Part shown: one piece after another, positions 11,683 to 24,000 of the stretch
How the letters are laid out: each line of letters starts with the position of its first letter
Numbering within the stretch: the first letter of the stretch is position 1
Assembly (NCBI GenBank): GCA_033439295.1
Contig: JAVTLE010000018.1
Span: 682,001 to 746,000, forward strand
Length of the DNA: 64,000 nucleotides
Source of the DNA: Deuterostichococcus epilithicus
Lineage: Eukaryota; Chlorophyta; Trebouxiophyceae; Prasiolales; Stichococcaceae
Reading direction: 5' to 3'
Notes under the pieces: model-generated
What the model saw: the letters and a program-made list of their open reading frames with translations, nothing else
Databases searched by the model: none
Told to the model about the DNA's origin: nothing
Program-made: the position numbers and the translations under genes

Positions 11683-13351
11683 ACACATCGACACTGGAGT
11701 TCACCGTTCGAGAGCTGAGCTACGCCAAAACTACATATTCTGTGTCGAACCGGTCGTTCCAGGGTGCATCGCGCCATCGTCAAAGCCGCTGGTGTGGAGC
11801 TGCTTCTGTATCTTCAGCGTCAGGCCCTGTCATCGGGCCCTGGCTGAGCCACGAAGCACCGTTCCCATCTGCTTGTGTACTGTTGTCTTTGAGTGCTGCT
11901 TGGTCGTCGTCGATTTGGTACAATACCTGATCGAGTGATCAGCGCAGAATTGGTCAAATTGGCACCGTGTTCCCATGGTATTCTTTCAGTTGCAATACCT
12001 TCCTCGTCTGCTTGTAATAAATCGTGAGATAACAGAGAAGGTTCCTTGGGTCCTCGCTGGGCAAACAAAACAAACAAACATTAATGTATTGGTAGATTTG
12101 ACATCCTGTTCATGGCAAAGACTAAATATCATTGTGCAATGCAAAGGCAACTTTTAAGAGCAGCTGCAAATCACCGACGTGTCCAAACATCGTTCTAGTT
12201 CCACAGGAAATAATCAGAAGATACAACGAGTTGGCCTCATATCCGAATCAACCCAGGATATTCCACAACCGGTGATGGCGCTTGTCGCACCTCAATGCTG
12301 CAGGTAGGAATGAATCCCAGCAGCAAGAAACTAACAACCTGCAAACAAGTTCCAAGCCACCTGTTCCTAACCTCTGCGCCAATTCAACATCACACAGCGA
12401 TGACGCAACTGCCAGTTGAATTCCATCAGAAACCACACTGAGCCACCAGATGTGCTTTGATTTGAAAGGGAAGCCGTCGTCACGAGCTCCCACCCACTGC
12501 ACCAGTAGTCCAGTCCACCGATGCCGAATTAGCCAGCCCTCTTCATCATCCTTCCCCGGGCAGACCCCTGGTTTCATATCGGGGAAAGCAGAGCCATTGA
12601 GATGATACCACCACCCCCATGAGCAGCTACAGGTAGGTTGTCACCTGCGCTGCGCCAGATGTTCCGCCTCTGCGACAACATGTGGGACATCGCCAGTGGC
12701 ATCTCCCACAGGCCGCCGCTACCCGGTCGCTGCAGCCATCGCTGTGCATGAGCACCAAGTGCGCGCCAACCGCGGCCTCACAACTCGACGCCCACGAGAG
12801 CAGCGGGCTAGCTGCCTCGGGGGCCGATGGCAACGGGGCCACACCCCCGGCCCCGCCGCCTGTGCGACAGAGCCGCCCTCACGACACCGCCACATGAGGC
12901 ACGTGTGCCGGGTCTACCGCGCCGCGTCAGACGCTCTGGGCGCGCGCGAGCCCGGCCGTCGGCGGCCCCGCCGCCATCTCCACGGCACCTGGCGGCTGGT
13001 GCGGCGCCGCCTCCCCTGGCGGCGCTATGGTAACCGCCACGTCCAGCGGGCACTGCCCCTTCACCGCTGCCTCTGTGACCTGTTGCTGGCACCTGCGGCC
13101 AGCGGCAGCGAGGCGGCGTCAGGGACGGCGTCCACACACTGCATTCGCAGGCGCTGGCCGCCGCTGGCACCCGCCGGCGCTTGCTGGGCGGGGTGCGGCC
13201 GCAGTGCAGCGGCATAAGGACTGTGCATACCACCAGGGCAGCACGAGGCAGCAGCAGGCTGTCACTGACTGCGTTCCGTGGCAGTGAGCCTCAGTGTCAC
13301 AGCTCACAGCATCAGTCAGGTTGCGGCCATTCGACCAGCATCGCGGCATTG
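11683..13351. other. Region without an assigned gene; coding-like fragments on both strands at 12.66-13.2 kb
   Basis: The first part (to about 12600) is the AT-richer 3' flank of the permease. From about 12660 to 13210 the sequence is GC-rich and looks coding. On the plus strand a frame reads MFRLCDNMWDIASGISH near 12660-12710, and another reads a Ser/Ala/Pro-rich stretch to a stop near 12897. On the minus strand a frame at about 13085-12927 reads GQCPLDVAVTIAPPGE and ends with ARAQSV and a stop. The minus-strand piece could be an extra 3' exon of the RING gene at 13352-14502. No frame could be joined to a full gene. Confidence 0.35.
12013..12017 (+). terminator. TGTAA polyadenylation signal of the permease gene
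   Basis: TGTAA is the usual green-algal poly(A) signal. It lies about 330 bp after the permease stop codon (TTGTAATAAA context), so it fits a normal 3' UTR. Confidence 0.5.
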
Positions 13352-14502
13352 CTAGTGCACTGGCTCGTGGAAGGGGTACACAAAATCATGGCAACACTTT
13401 GGTTCCTTCAATTGGTGATATTTGGAGGCGCACATGGGACAGGTAGCCTTGCGCAGCAGCCACATGGCGATGCACGGCTCGTGAAAGGCGTGCTGGCATG
13501 GCAGCGACGCCACCTTTTGACCGCCGACGAACTCATCCTGGCAAATGGCGCACTCCTCACCGCCTGCAGCGCCCTTTCCGCCGCTGCCGATGCCCTACGC
13601 AGAGGGTGACATCTGACACTGAGTCACCGTGACGGTGTTGAACTGCTGTGGTTTGGGCGTGCGGATCCGAGACTCTGGACCCAATGACATGGGGCCTGGA
13701 ATATCTGTCAGGATCGGAGGCTCTCATGCGGACTGCACAGGTTGCTCGGGTACATGCGCCTAGGCAGGAGTCTCACAGATTGCTTACCAGGGCCTCCGCG
13801 TTGCCGGTGGCAGGTAGGGTGTGCACCGGCAGAAGTGACAGCAGTGCCGGCGAGATGCCCGCGGTGCCGGCGTTCGGCAGGCGTGGCCCCCTCCGGGGGT
13901 CCTGAAACCATGGGTCGTCTGCAGCGCAGCCACATACGCGCTGTGTCAGGAAAGAGTAGGCAAATATAGTGACGAGGTACCAGCCAGCACGCCTGCTTGC
14001 CTGCGTGCATGCCTGCCTGTGCGGCCGCCTTGGTCTGATGTGCATCATGTGCATCCCTGCAAGCATGCTGCTTCTGGGCGCAGCGCAGCCTGCGCCGATA
14101 AAGCTTGTAAGGCACTGCTACCGTGTGCAACACCACGCTTCGATGCTCACCCACAGGATCCGGGATGGTCAGGTGCCAGGCTCCGCAGCAGAGGTTGCGC
14201 CCAACCCAGTTGAGATGAAGGCGCATTGTGCGCAGTGAGTTGTGACGCCGCGCGGGGTTCACGCAATGTGCCGCCTGCAGCACCACGACCTATTTTGTAG
14301 ATGAACGACGGCGCAGGGGAGCCGCATGGACAGCCAGTCCAGCTCTCTGCACACTGTGGTATCGCGCAAACGGGTGCACCTGGGGCACGCGTGCAGCATG
14401 CGGCAAAAGGAGGTCAAGGCCGTGGTGACGCACCACTGTGAGCGAGATGAGTAGCAGAGCCATGAAGCCCACAAGCACGCCGGAGAAGACCCATGCCGCC
14501 AT
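13352..14502 (-). CDS. RING-H2 E3 ubiquitin ligase with N-terminal membrane anchor
   Basis: Predicted ATL-like RING-H2 ligase. The first exon starts at 14502 with MAAWVFSGVLVGFMALLLIS, one transmembrane segment, and probably ends at a CAG/GTGCAC donor after HAARVPQ. An internal exon (about 13919-13788) carries SPALLSLLPVHTL, matching the LPVHTY-type segment found just before RING-H2 domains. The last exon (about 13594-13352) reads EECAICQDEF, then LPCQHAFHEPCIAMWL, then ATCPMC. This gives the full ligand set C-x2-C, C-x1-H-x2-H-x2-C and C-x2-C. The stop is the TAG after FHEPVH. The exon between the anchor and 13919 is not resolved; a candidate lies at about 14150-14230. The last two coding exons join in phase 0. 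The gene diverges from the PIN-like gene. Confidence 0.75.
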
Positions 14503-15210
14503 GCGGCGCGGCTGGCAAGGACCCTCTAGGCACGGTCTGTTCGCTGTCTCAGGAGCAAACGCCTAAGTACACCGCGTCAGGCCCTTTCAAAGTTCTGCAT
14601 GCTGCATGAATGCAACCGGCAACCGCGCCTAAGTAACGTGAATTAACGTAAAGCCACTCCGCACGTCGCGACAACCTCACGTTTGGCCGACGCCGCCAAG
14701 ACCGCGCAGCAAGTGACCCAGTGTTTCACGGTCTGACCAGAATTGTGCGGATTCGTGCCAGGCTACCGCAGTCAATGGTGGTTGTGCGCGCGTCATGCGG
14801 AAATCACATGGGTTTGCAGGGAACTAGGTCTGGCGACTCTCGCAACACAGCACGGTGTCCAGCTCAGCTTACAGCAGCTGCCTCCAGGACTCCAGGTCCC
14901 CAGCAGTTTCGATTGCCAAGTTCCGCCGTCAATGCCTGCTTGCCTCTCCTTGACGCGATCTCAGCGGCGACCTATCTTGCGCGTGTGCGCCTCATCTAAA
15001 TGCATGCATGCCAAGCACTGACTGTTGGTGAATGCCCTGATCGGAGCCTGGTTGGAACCCCTCCACCTCTGTGGTCAGCTTATTGACATCCTCACAGCGT
15101 TGATCATGGTTATTTAGGTCAGCACCGCTGCGTGCGCCACAGCTAGTATTGCAGCAGAGGATGCGCCGTCAATAGCCCCCAAGGTATATCGGTCCGCTTA
15201 GCTCACAGCG
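14503..15210. promoter_or_regulatory. Shared upstream region of divergent RING-H2 and PIN-like genes
   Basis: About 0.7 kb between two start codons facing away from each other, so it should hold both promoters and 5' UTRs. No coding frame with support and no clear core-promoter motif was seen. Confidence 0.45.
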
Positions 15211-18200
15211 ATGCTCGGTTTTGGGTACACAGCCGCCAACCATCTGCCAAAGGCAGTCATGCTGCCACAACATGCCGGGAGCCCGGCCGTGCTGTGCATG
15301 GCGCAACCGCTGCCGCAGCCATTGCTCGTGCGGTGCGCGGCGCGACGCAGCAGCATCTGCAGGATCAGCAGGCTTGGCGCAGCCCTGGACGCCAGCAGCC
15401 GCCTGCACCTTCCTGGCAGCGCACAGCAGCACCGGCAAGAGCATCAGCGGCGGCGGCCGGGCGCGGCGGTCGTTGCGTCAGCGGCGGGTGCGGCCGCGGG
15501 CGCGGGCGCCGCGTGGGGCGGCGCAAGCCACGCGGCGCACGCTCTGGCAGTCAAGCTCAGCGCGTCGGCGGCCCAAATCGGGGCCTACCTGCCTTTCCTG
15601 CCAGCAGCGGCAGCAGCGCTGCAGTCGGTGCCGCTGCCCAGCAGCGACATCGCAGGTGCACATACCTGGCGATGCACACCCGCAAACGAATCACCCCTGA
15701 ACTCACTCTTTCCTGTTTGCTGCACGTGCATTCAGTCCGCAGACAGGCCGCCTTTTTTGCAACATGGTGCCGCCAGTCGTGCTGAGGTGCGCGCTCTCTG
15801 TGTGCACTGCGCAGTTGACGCGCTGCGCCAGTCGCTGGAGAGCGGGGTGCTGGGGGCGGCGTGCGCCGCCTCGCTGAAGCTGTTCCTGGTGTGCGTCGGC
15901 ATTGGCTGGCTCATCACGGAGGGATGGCTTCCGGCGGAGACGGCACCAGTGCTCAGCAAGGTGTGTGATTGTGTGACGGATTTACAGTGTGAAGCATGTG
16001 CACCCTGCACGAAGGCACAGCGCCTAGAGGGTTGAATGGACGCTTGTATCCTTCCCTGTACCTCACCTGCATCGTCAGACGTCGGCACCAGCACCGTCCT
16101 GGATCCGCTGCATGTTAAAAGCCGGATGTTTCACGCCCGCTGACCCGCGCCGTGCTGCCGCCCCTGGACCTGCAGGTGTCGTTCAACGTGCTCATCCCGT
16201 GCATGCTGTTCACCAAAGTGGCGGCGACGCTGACGCAGTCGCACAACTGGACGCTGTTCGCGATCCCCGCCATCGCCGTGATCCAGGCGCGGCCCGCGCC
16301 CCCTGGTTGGCCTGTCACGAGGTCTGACAACTCGCACAGGGTCTGCTCTCACGGGCTTGGCTGAAGTGAATAGTGATGCGCAGAGTGGGTAATGTTGACA
16401 GCGAGCCTCAGCTCAGGCCCAGGTTACTGCAGTTGTCTGTTCATGACTGACGGGCGCGGCATTCATTGTCTGCAGACATTCGTGGGGTGGCTGTGCTCGC
16501 ATCTCGCGGTGCGAATGGTGGACGGCCGCTACTCGTCCTCGACACAGGTGCAGCACGAGGCTCAAGGTGTTGCTGCTTGCTGTATCAAATGTCCCGTGCA
16601 CCTCTTCCATGCAGTGAATGTCAGATGCTGACGGTTCTGCACAGTCTGCAGTCGAGCCAGGCAGGCTGGCCTGCTGTTTTCTAGTCATGTGCTGCGGCTG
16701 GCTGTACAGCATCCTGGGTGGCACATGGCATTGATTTTGCTTGTCCATCGGATCGATCTCTGATGGACACCGAACTGCCCCGCAGGTGCTGGGGTGGCAC
16801 CCGCTGAACCCAACGCCGCAGGCCAGTGCCATCGCCGCGGCAACAGCCTCAGCCGCCCGTCTCCCCCTGGCGGCGCCGGCGCTACGCGCCCGCGAGCGGC
16901 CCATCCCTGAGGGTGAGAGACAGTCGCTGCAGTACAAGCAGCTCTTGATCGAGCCGCAGTCTGTGTCCAAAGCGGTGCGCTGGCCCTGCGTCTCACCGCG
17001 GCTGCCTTTGGTCTCTACTCTACTGCTTCCTGCGGCCTAAGGCGGTGGAGCCACAGTCTGTTCGGTGCTCCGACGCATCGTCCTGCCCGCTCAGCGGCAG
17101 TCTTGCGCCGCCCCCCCTGCACACCAGCTACTGCCAGAACCTGCTAAAGGGGTAAGCTCAAGTTCAGTACCAAACGCCGAACCCCGACGGGAATCCTGGT
17201 TGTGTCTGTGTGCCAGGCACGCTGGAGATGGTCCGGGCGGCGTGCATGTTTGGCAACAGCATGACGCTGCCGCTGGTGTTCATGACCAGCCTGCTGACGG
17301 GGGCGCCAGCGGAGCGCGCCGTTGGCTACCTGGCGCTGTACCAAATGGCCTGGTCGCCGCTGCTGTGGGCCCTGGGGCCCCGGGTGCTGGCTGGTTCAGG
17401 TGTGGTTCGACTCGCGGCTCGCAGCTGGAACAGTCAGGACCACATCTCAGGAAGGGGGCGCGCACGGCACTGTACCAGGTGGCCGAGTCCCGCTGCTGCA
17501 GGCCCTGGGGATGTTCTGGATGCTGGCCCCGGCTGGTCCCCCTTTGTCTTCCTGCCCTCTGTCGTCGTGTTACGAATGTGTGGTTGGGGGCTCGCCTGCA
17601 TTGCCGTCGGGCTGTGCAGTCGCTGCACTGGGTGCTGAGACCTTGTGGCCTGCAGCACCCTCCAGGCTGGTGCATGTTTCGGGGCAACCATCTCTGCTAT
17701 CGCGCAGGCGACGGCGGCGGCGCCAGCCCGGCCGCGCAGCCGCTGCGGCTGCCGGGNGCGCTGTGGTCGCGGCTCAGGCGCGGCGGCCTGGCGGCCGTCC
17801 TCAGCTGGGCGTGGGCTGGGCTGACGCGGCTGGGGGCCGCCCTGAAGGAGGCCTTCGAGGAGGTCTGGCTTTCTGACACACACAGTGACCTGAAATCATC
17901 TATGCCGCGTCGTTTTCCGAGCCCGGCACTGTGCTTGAGTGAAACGACAGAGCTGCTCTCCTCGGCATCGCTGTCCTGCGAGCGTATGGTGTTCGACTAC
18001 TCACTCATTCCTGGCTTGTGCAGCTGGTACTCCCACTTAAGTGGCCCCTCGTGGGCGTGTTCCTGGGGTATGCATCTGAGGCTGGCAGTTGGGCTACCGC
18101 TCTAGTGATCCATTGTACTTCTGATGGCCGCATGAGGAAGCAAGGTGTGCTCGTGTCCTGCAGATTGTGAACCCGCCGCTGGTAGGCGTCTTCCTGGGTC

Positions 18201-20232
18201 TGGCAGTGGGGCTGTCGCCGGTGGGTGGGCTGCTGTTCCCGCCGGAGACGGGCACGGCGGCCAACTTCGCTGCGGCCATGCCCGAAAGGTGATCGAGTCC
18301 GGTCGCGCTCATCTGCTCTGCCTTGGATGCTGCTGGCGACGACCCCAATGAAAGCACTTAAGTTTTCCCGGCTTCGTGCTCTGGCGTCCGGGCAGCATTT
18401 GGACCTGCCGTGCGGTCGGTGGCGCCAGGTGACTGGCTGCACACCCACTCGGAGCAAAACTGGCACTGCGACCAGCAGCACGGTGCCGGGCCCTGCAGCC
18501 CGCGCCGGCCCACGTACAGTGCTTCTCTGAGACCACACACAGCGCCTTGATGCCGCTTCACACCGCCTGTCCAACCGCCGCCCCGCAGGTGGGGCCTGGA
18601 GCTCACCGTGCTCGTCGGCGCGGCGCGCGCCGCCATGGACCTGCTCGCGATGCTGGGCGGCGCGACGCTCGCGGTGTCCGCCATCGTGCTGGGCGCGTCC
18701 ATGTTTCCTGCCGACAATGATGGCAGCAGTGGCGGCGAGGAGCCGCGGCGGCCGCCGGCGGCGGCGCGGCAGATTTCCGTGTCGGCGTCTGCGGACCACC
18801 CGACGCGGTTCTCCTACGACCCCACCGCGTCTTACGATGGTGAGAGACGTTATGGGAGTGAGAGCATCATGCGTGCACGGGCGCGGCATGCATTCGCGGC
18901 GGCGCGGTCGTTTGGATGGCACCTGGGTCCCAAAGCCTGGGTATGTTTCGACAAACACAAAGGCCGCGGGTGTCTCTGGACGAAGGAAGAGTGCCCCAGC
19001 AACAGAGAAGGTGTGAAACATGCCAGCGGTGTGGCCAGAGACCTCAGGAGCTCGTGTGCGGCCCGCCCACATTGCTGCCTGAAGGCCCCCTTGGCTGCTG
19101 CAGGCGGTGCGGGCGCTCAGCAGCGGCAGCCGGGGGCGCTGGAGCGGCGGCTGCGGCGCGCGCTGCGGCTAGGACTGGACCCCCTGGAGGCGCGCATGCT
19201 GGCAGCGGTCGCCGCCGTGCGGCTGCTCATCATGCCGCTGGCCTCCATCGCCATCGTCAGAGGTACGGCGCAGACGGCTGGCTTCCGTAACCCTGAATGG
19301 CACCCGAGCCGCAGCTGGCCCTGAAAGTGGCTGCGCCGTCGCGCCTGCCTGCCATGCCACTGGCCCGCATGGCTGCGGTCGGCGGTGTGATGTGAGCCAA
19401 CGTCAGATAGCTTCCGAACGACTTTGCTGTGCTCGTGCACACGACTGCTGCTGCTGGCACTGCGAGTGCAGCTGCACGATCACGTCCAACCTGCGGGCTA
19501 CCCATCACCGCCCATTCAGCATCATTTCTGTGCTTCGTACCAACACATTTTCTTGCAGTCGTAGGCTGCGACCAGAAGCACACTGTGTGCCGCTCTTCTT
19601 GCTGCGCAGGCCCGGCGGCGCTGGGCATGTCAGTTGCATGCCATAACTGCCCTGGGCACACCAATCTGCTTCTTCTCACTAGCTGGCGCTGGAACAGCGC
19701 AGGCCTTGCGGCGCTGGGCGTGATGCCGGTGGACCCGGTCGTCACCCTTGTGGTGCTGCTCCAGGGCGCAATGCCAACGGCGCAGAACCTTGTTGTGCTC
19801 CTCAACCTGGACGAGAAGGTATTCTGACCCCCAGCCCACACCCATCCCACACCCCTTCCAAGTCAGACTTGCAAGTGGAATTGCTGCACTCATGCAGGCG
19901 GTGCTGACTCGTATACGAGCTTGCAGCTGGACGATCCCTGCAGCTTCCCTGCCAGCGTGCCAAGTGGGCTTTCGGCTGTTGCCCGACTGGAGGCAGTATC
20001 CGACAGTGCGCTGTTTGGGAGCTGCGCCACAACACCCTGAAACATGTCATTCTTTGGCGTGGGCGGCTGCATCACTGAGTGGCATGCTTTCGATGTCTGC
20101 CCGCAGACGCAGGCGGGCGCCGCGCGGCTTGCGGAGCTGCTTCTGCGACTGTACGCTCTGGCGATCGTCCCGCTCACCTTGTGGGTGACAGTCTTCGTCC
20201 TGCAGCTGCCAGCGCCCCTGCACACGCTCTAG
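15211..20232 (+). CDS. PIN-LIKES (auxin efflux carrier family, Mem_trans) membrane transporter
   Basis: Multi-exon gene of the auxin efflux carrier/PILS family, predicted to move auxin-like organic anions across an internal membrane. Clear exons are 15211-15655, 15815-15960 (LFLVCVGIGWLITEGWL), 16176-16286 (FNVLIPCMLFTKVA), 16476-16547 (TFVGWLCSHLAV), 16786-16974, about 17214-17399 (FGNSMTLPLVFMTSLLTG), about 17711-17865, 18166-18290 (VNPPLVGVFLGLAVG), 18592-18840, about 19105-19260, about 19612-19818 (DPVVTLVVLLQGAMPTAQN) and 20107-20232. The two membrane halves flank a long hydrophilic loop, as in PIN-like carriers. The start is uncertain: ATGs at 15211, 15259 and 15298 share a frame, and the N-terminus is rich in Ala, Arg and Ser. 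The intron after 16286 appears to use a GC donor. One N (17757) lies in the loop exon. Membership is firm; substrate is inference. Confidence 0.85.
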
Positions 20233-21027
20233 CAGCTTGCGTCCAAGCGTCACAGCACCGTAGCGGCAGCGGCGGAATGGAGCTTTGGCGTCATGACGCA
20301 CACAGCGGTTTGGGGGGGCTGCATGATATGTGGCCAAAGTTTTGTGCGGCATCCCGGCGATTGTGAATGATGGTGGTGTCGCTGATCACAACAGCACCAG
20401 TCGCAGCCTACGGTGTGGGCAATGGTTTGGCGGTCGTTGGTAGGCGTGTCCGACATTTTTGTTCCTATGGCATAGCACAATCGCTTGACGCGCGATTGCA
20501 ATATCAAAACTGTCAAGGGTTGCACTGTCATTCTGGGTTCATTCTTCGATTTGGTTGTGATATTTCACGCGGTATGGTATGGCTCGAAATGCTGATGTTA
20601 ACGACGAGCAATCAATGACGAGGAACTGCACAGAAGGCAAGACGCAGCAGGTAACTCACAGCAGAAAAGGTAGATCAAACATTCCCACTCAAAGTCTCTC
20701 ACTCGTCTTCTAGTCCGATCGTCCGCAGTACACCGTTTTGCCGCAGCACCATTTTGCAAACATCTAATGCGCGACAACTCAACGTGCAGTAAACTGAATG
20801 AGCAGACTGCTGTGCTCACACTCGCGGGTCAGGTTCCTCAGCTGTAGTCGAGCCAGAGCTCCGAGTTTGGGGCTTCCCAATGGTTCCCAGGTTCCGATCG
20901 CTGAAGTGCCACATCATGTCAGATATTGTACACGCAGCGGCGCCATGCGGCCCCAGCCCCATTCGGGCCCCACGTTCCAGCCCCAGCCTGCCCGAGGCGA
21001 ACTAGATCCCAAACTTGAGCTGCGCCC
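20233..21027. other. Convergent intergenic region
   Basis: About 0.8 kb between the stops of the PIN-like gene (+) and pyruvate decarboxylase (-). It is AT-richer and has no supported frame; it should hold the two 3' UTRs. Confidence 0.5.
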
Positions 21028-24000
21028 TCACCCTGGCCGCGGCGGACGGCTGCCGAACTTGCCGAGCGCGGCGCCGAACTTCAGCAGCTCAGCAGACACG
21101 TCATTGGCCGCCAGCTTGACGTCCAGCAGGCAGAACTTGGCGGCGGCGGCGGTGTTGGCCTGCTCCAGGGCCGCCACGAGGTCCGCCTCCGTCTCCACCT
21201 GCATTGAAGGTTAGGATGTAAACCGCGCGAGAGCAGCGTGCCCGGCGCTCGTATTTGCGCCCTGTGCCCGGTTGCCCCTCTGAAGATTCAGGCAGCTAGC
21301 TGTCCCGTTGCACAGCATGGCTGAATGTAGCACATGCGCAACAGCCTGGTGCACCCCGCGTCAGCAGCGGGCTGTCGCGCACCCAGGCGAGAGCCTGCGG
21401 CCTGCACCTCGATCATGGCACAGCAGCAGCAGTGCTCCCTGAGCGGCGGCGGCGCACCTTGAAGGCGCAGGTGCTGCCGTCGCCGTTGGACAGCGAGTTT
21501 GCGAGACCAGCATAGTCCCACACCTTGAGCGTGTTGTACTCCCCGGGGTGGATCATCTGCAGCATGCACCAGTCGTGCTGAGCTGCAGCCAGAATTGCAG
21601 ACGGGCGCTCTTTATAACGTTTGTGCCGCCAGGGTGCTGCCAGACATGCGTCCGTGTAGGCCTGGCAGCTCTGCTGCCGTCAAGGCGGGTCGTTGGCTAG
21701 CGACGTTGGCTAGCGACATGCAGCATGCAGCGACTGCCCTGCGGTTGAACAGAATTTCAAGCAAACCGCCCAGCACAAGCAGCGTCAGGGCAGCGTCGGG
21801 CTGCAGAAAGATCAGCGCGCCGCACCTCTTCGACAGCATAGGAGCCGTTGTTGAGGATGATGAAGATGGGATTTATCTTCTGCCGCATGATGGTCGCGAT
21901 CTCCTGCAGCATTGGAGCACACTGCGATCAGCAACCTATGCCGAGGAGTCCTTATTGTTTCTGCAAGCTGCATGCGCAGGAGCAACATGAAGTCCAATTG
22001 ACACAGTGATGCCCTGAGATGCGCAAGCTCCTCCGGGCCATGGTTGCCAACGGGTCGGGATCGATGTCAGGCTCGATGGCTGAGACTACCATACGAGTAA
22101 ACCTTATGTAAAGTTTATGACTCGTGGACGCCTGCCGTGCCGCACAATCACAGCATCTGGCGCCTCAGAAAACCCTGCAATAGCCCGGGCGTGCCGCCGC
22201 ACCTGGGCGGTCATCTGGAAGGCGCCGTCGCCGATGATGCCCACCACGCGGCGTCCAGACGCCTTGTGTGCAGTAGCCAGGCCGAGCGCGGCGCCCACCG
22301 ACCAGCCAATGCTGGCGTATTGCGCCTGCATCTGCAGCCCGCACCCGTCTGCGAGCAGCATCAGCGGATGCATCAGCATGCGCATGTGAACCCCGTGTCC
22401 ACATTGTCAAGGAGCCCTTCCAGCAACGAAGCCGTGAAGTGACATGGTGCTTGTTTGTTGATGCGCTGTCTGAGGAACGTGAGGTTTCCATCTCCCGGCC
22501 CCCAACAGGCAGCAATGCTCTCAGCGGTGGACCTCGTAGCAGCAAGGCAATCCCTGGCTTAGATACACTGTACGAGTCAGAGCAGACCGGCATGATCAGA
22601 CCCATGGCCTGAGCAATGAGTCAGACCAGACAGGCATGCTCGGACCCATGGCCTGAGCAACGAGGTTGTCAAGGCAACACCATCCTCGGAGAGCAGCTGA
22701 AAGATATCCAGTACATGTTGATCGTGGTCGTGGCAGTGCAGGTGGCGCAGAAGTGCAGGACGGTGCGGAGCGGTCTGAAATTCTAGCCCCTGCAGCGCAC
22801 CAGGCAGGCGCAGCTTCATGACTTGGAACAGGCTCTCGCCCGTGTCCGTCACCAGCACGTGGTTCCCCGTCAGCAGCTCCTGCGGCCAAGGCATGTAAGC
22901 ATTCTTTGAATTACACTGCAAGTTGCAAATGACAGATTGCGGTTGGCAGATTGCGGGGCTCCTCCGCCAACGAACTAATGCCGCCTCGCAGCCACAGCAG
23001 AGCTCCATGCAGTGCCTGCTTCTCAAAATTGGGACATTCGACGGATGAAGTGCGGCCGACCTGCACGCGGAAATACAGCGCATTGGCCGTCAGCGGCGCC
23101 CGCGGGTCCTCCGCCGGCGCAAAGCCAAAGTAGGGCGCCGACTCGCCCGCTGTCTTGTCTTCGGCGCCGTTCTCTGCATCGTTGACGACCGCAATGCTGG
23201 CCTGGCTGCTGTTTGGGGAGGGCGCCAGGCCGGGCGGCGGCTGCATGCTCCACCTGCGGGCGAGCGCCCCCGGCAGCGCCGCCAGAAAGTCCGCCATCTG
23301 CATCACAGAGAGGACGACAGGCTGGAGTGAGGTGCCAACATTTGATAGACACTCCCGGAGCTTGCTCAAAGGCTGATTTTGAGAGCTTCGGCGTCACATA
23401 TAATTGCAGCCAGCTCCACCGGGGGGCACATGGCAGCGAGGCTGTGCACTGCAGAGACAGGCTGATCGATCCTGCAGCGGCTCGAGGTCGGTGGTCATCA
23501 GCAAGCGGTAGCGGCAGCGCCCGCGCACCTGGACGCAGCCGAAGGTGACGCCGCCGCCGATGGTCACGCGCGCGGGGTCCACGCGGATGGCGATATCCTC
23601 CGGCAGTGGCCCTGTGAAGCCCACCGTGTTCATGTCGTTCATCAGGCCACCGGCCACTAGGACGGCGTCCGCGGCGGTGAGGCGCGACACCACTTTCTGG
23701 CTGCTGATGACGCCCCAGTAGACGCCCAGGTACTGTGCGTGCGTCTCGGGGAACATACCCTTGGCGCTCGCCTGCACCGCCGCCGGGCAGCCCATGGCGT
23801 CGACCAGGGCTTTGAACGGCACCTCGCCTGCGACAGGAAAGTGAACCACCAAGTTGCTGGTCGTATCAGGTTGTTCCTTGCAACTGCACCCGCATCGGCA
23901 GCACCGCCGCCGGGCAGCCCATGGCGTCGACCAGGCCCTGGAATGCTGCCTGGCCTGTGCAGAGGTGCCAAGAGGCAGTGAGTTTCAAGAATGGTTGCTG

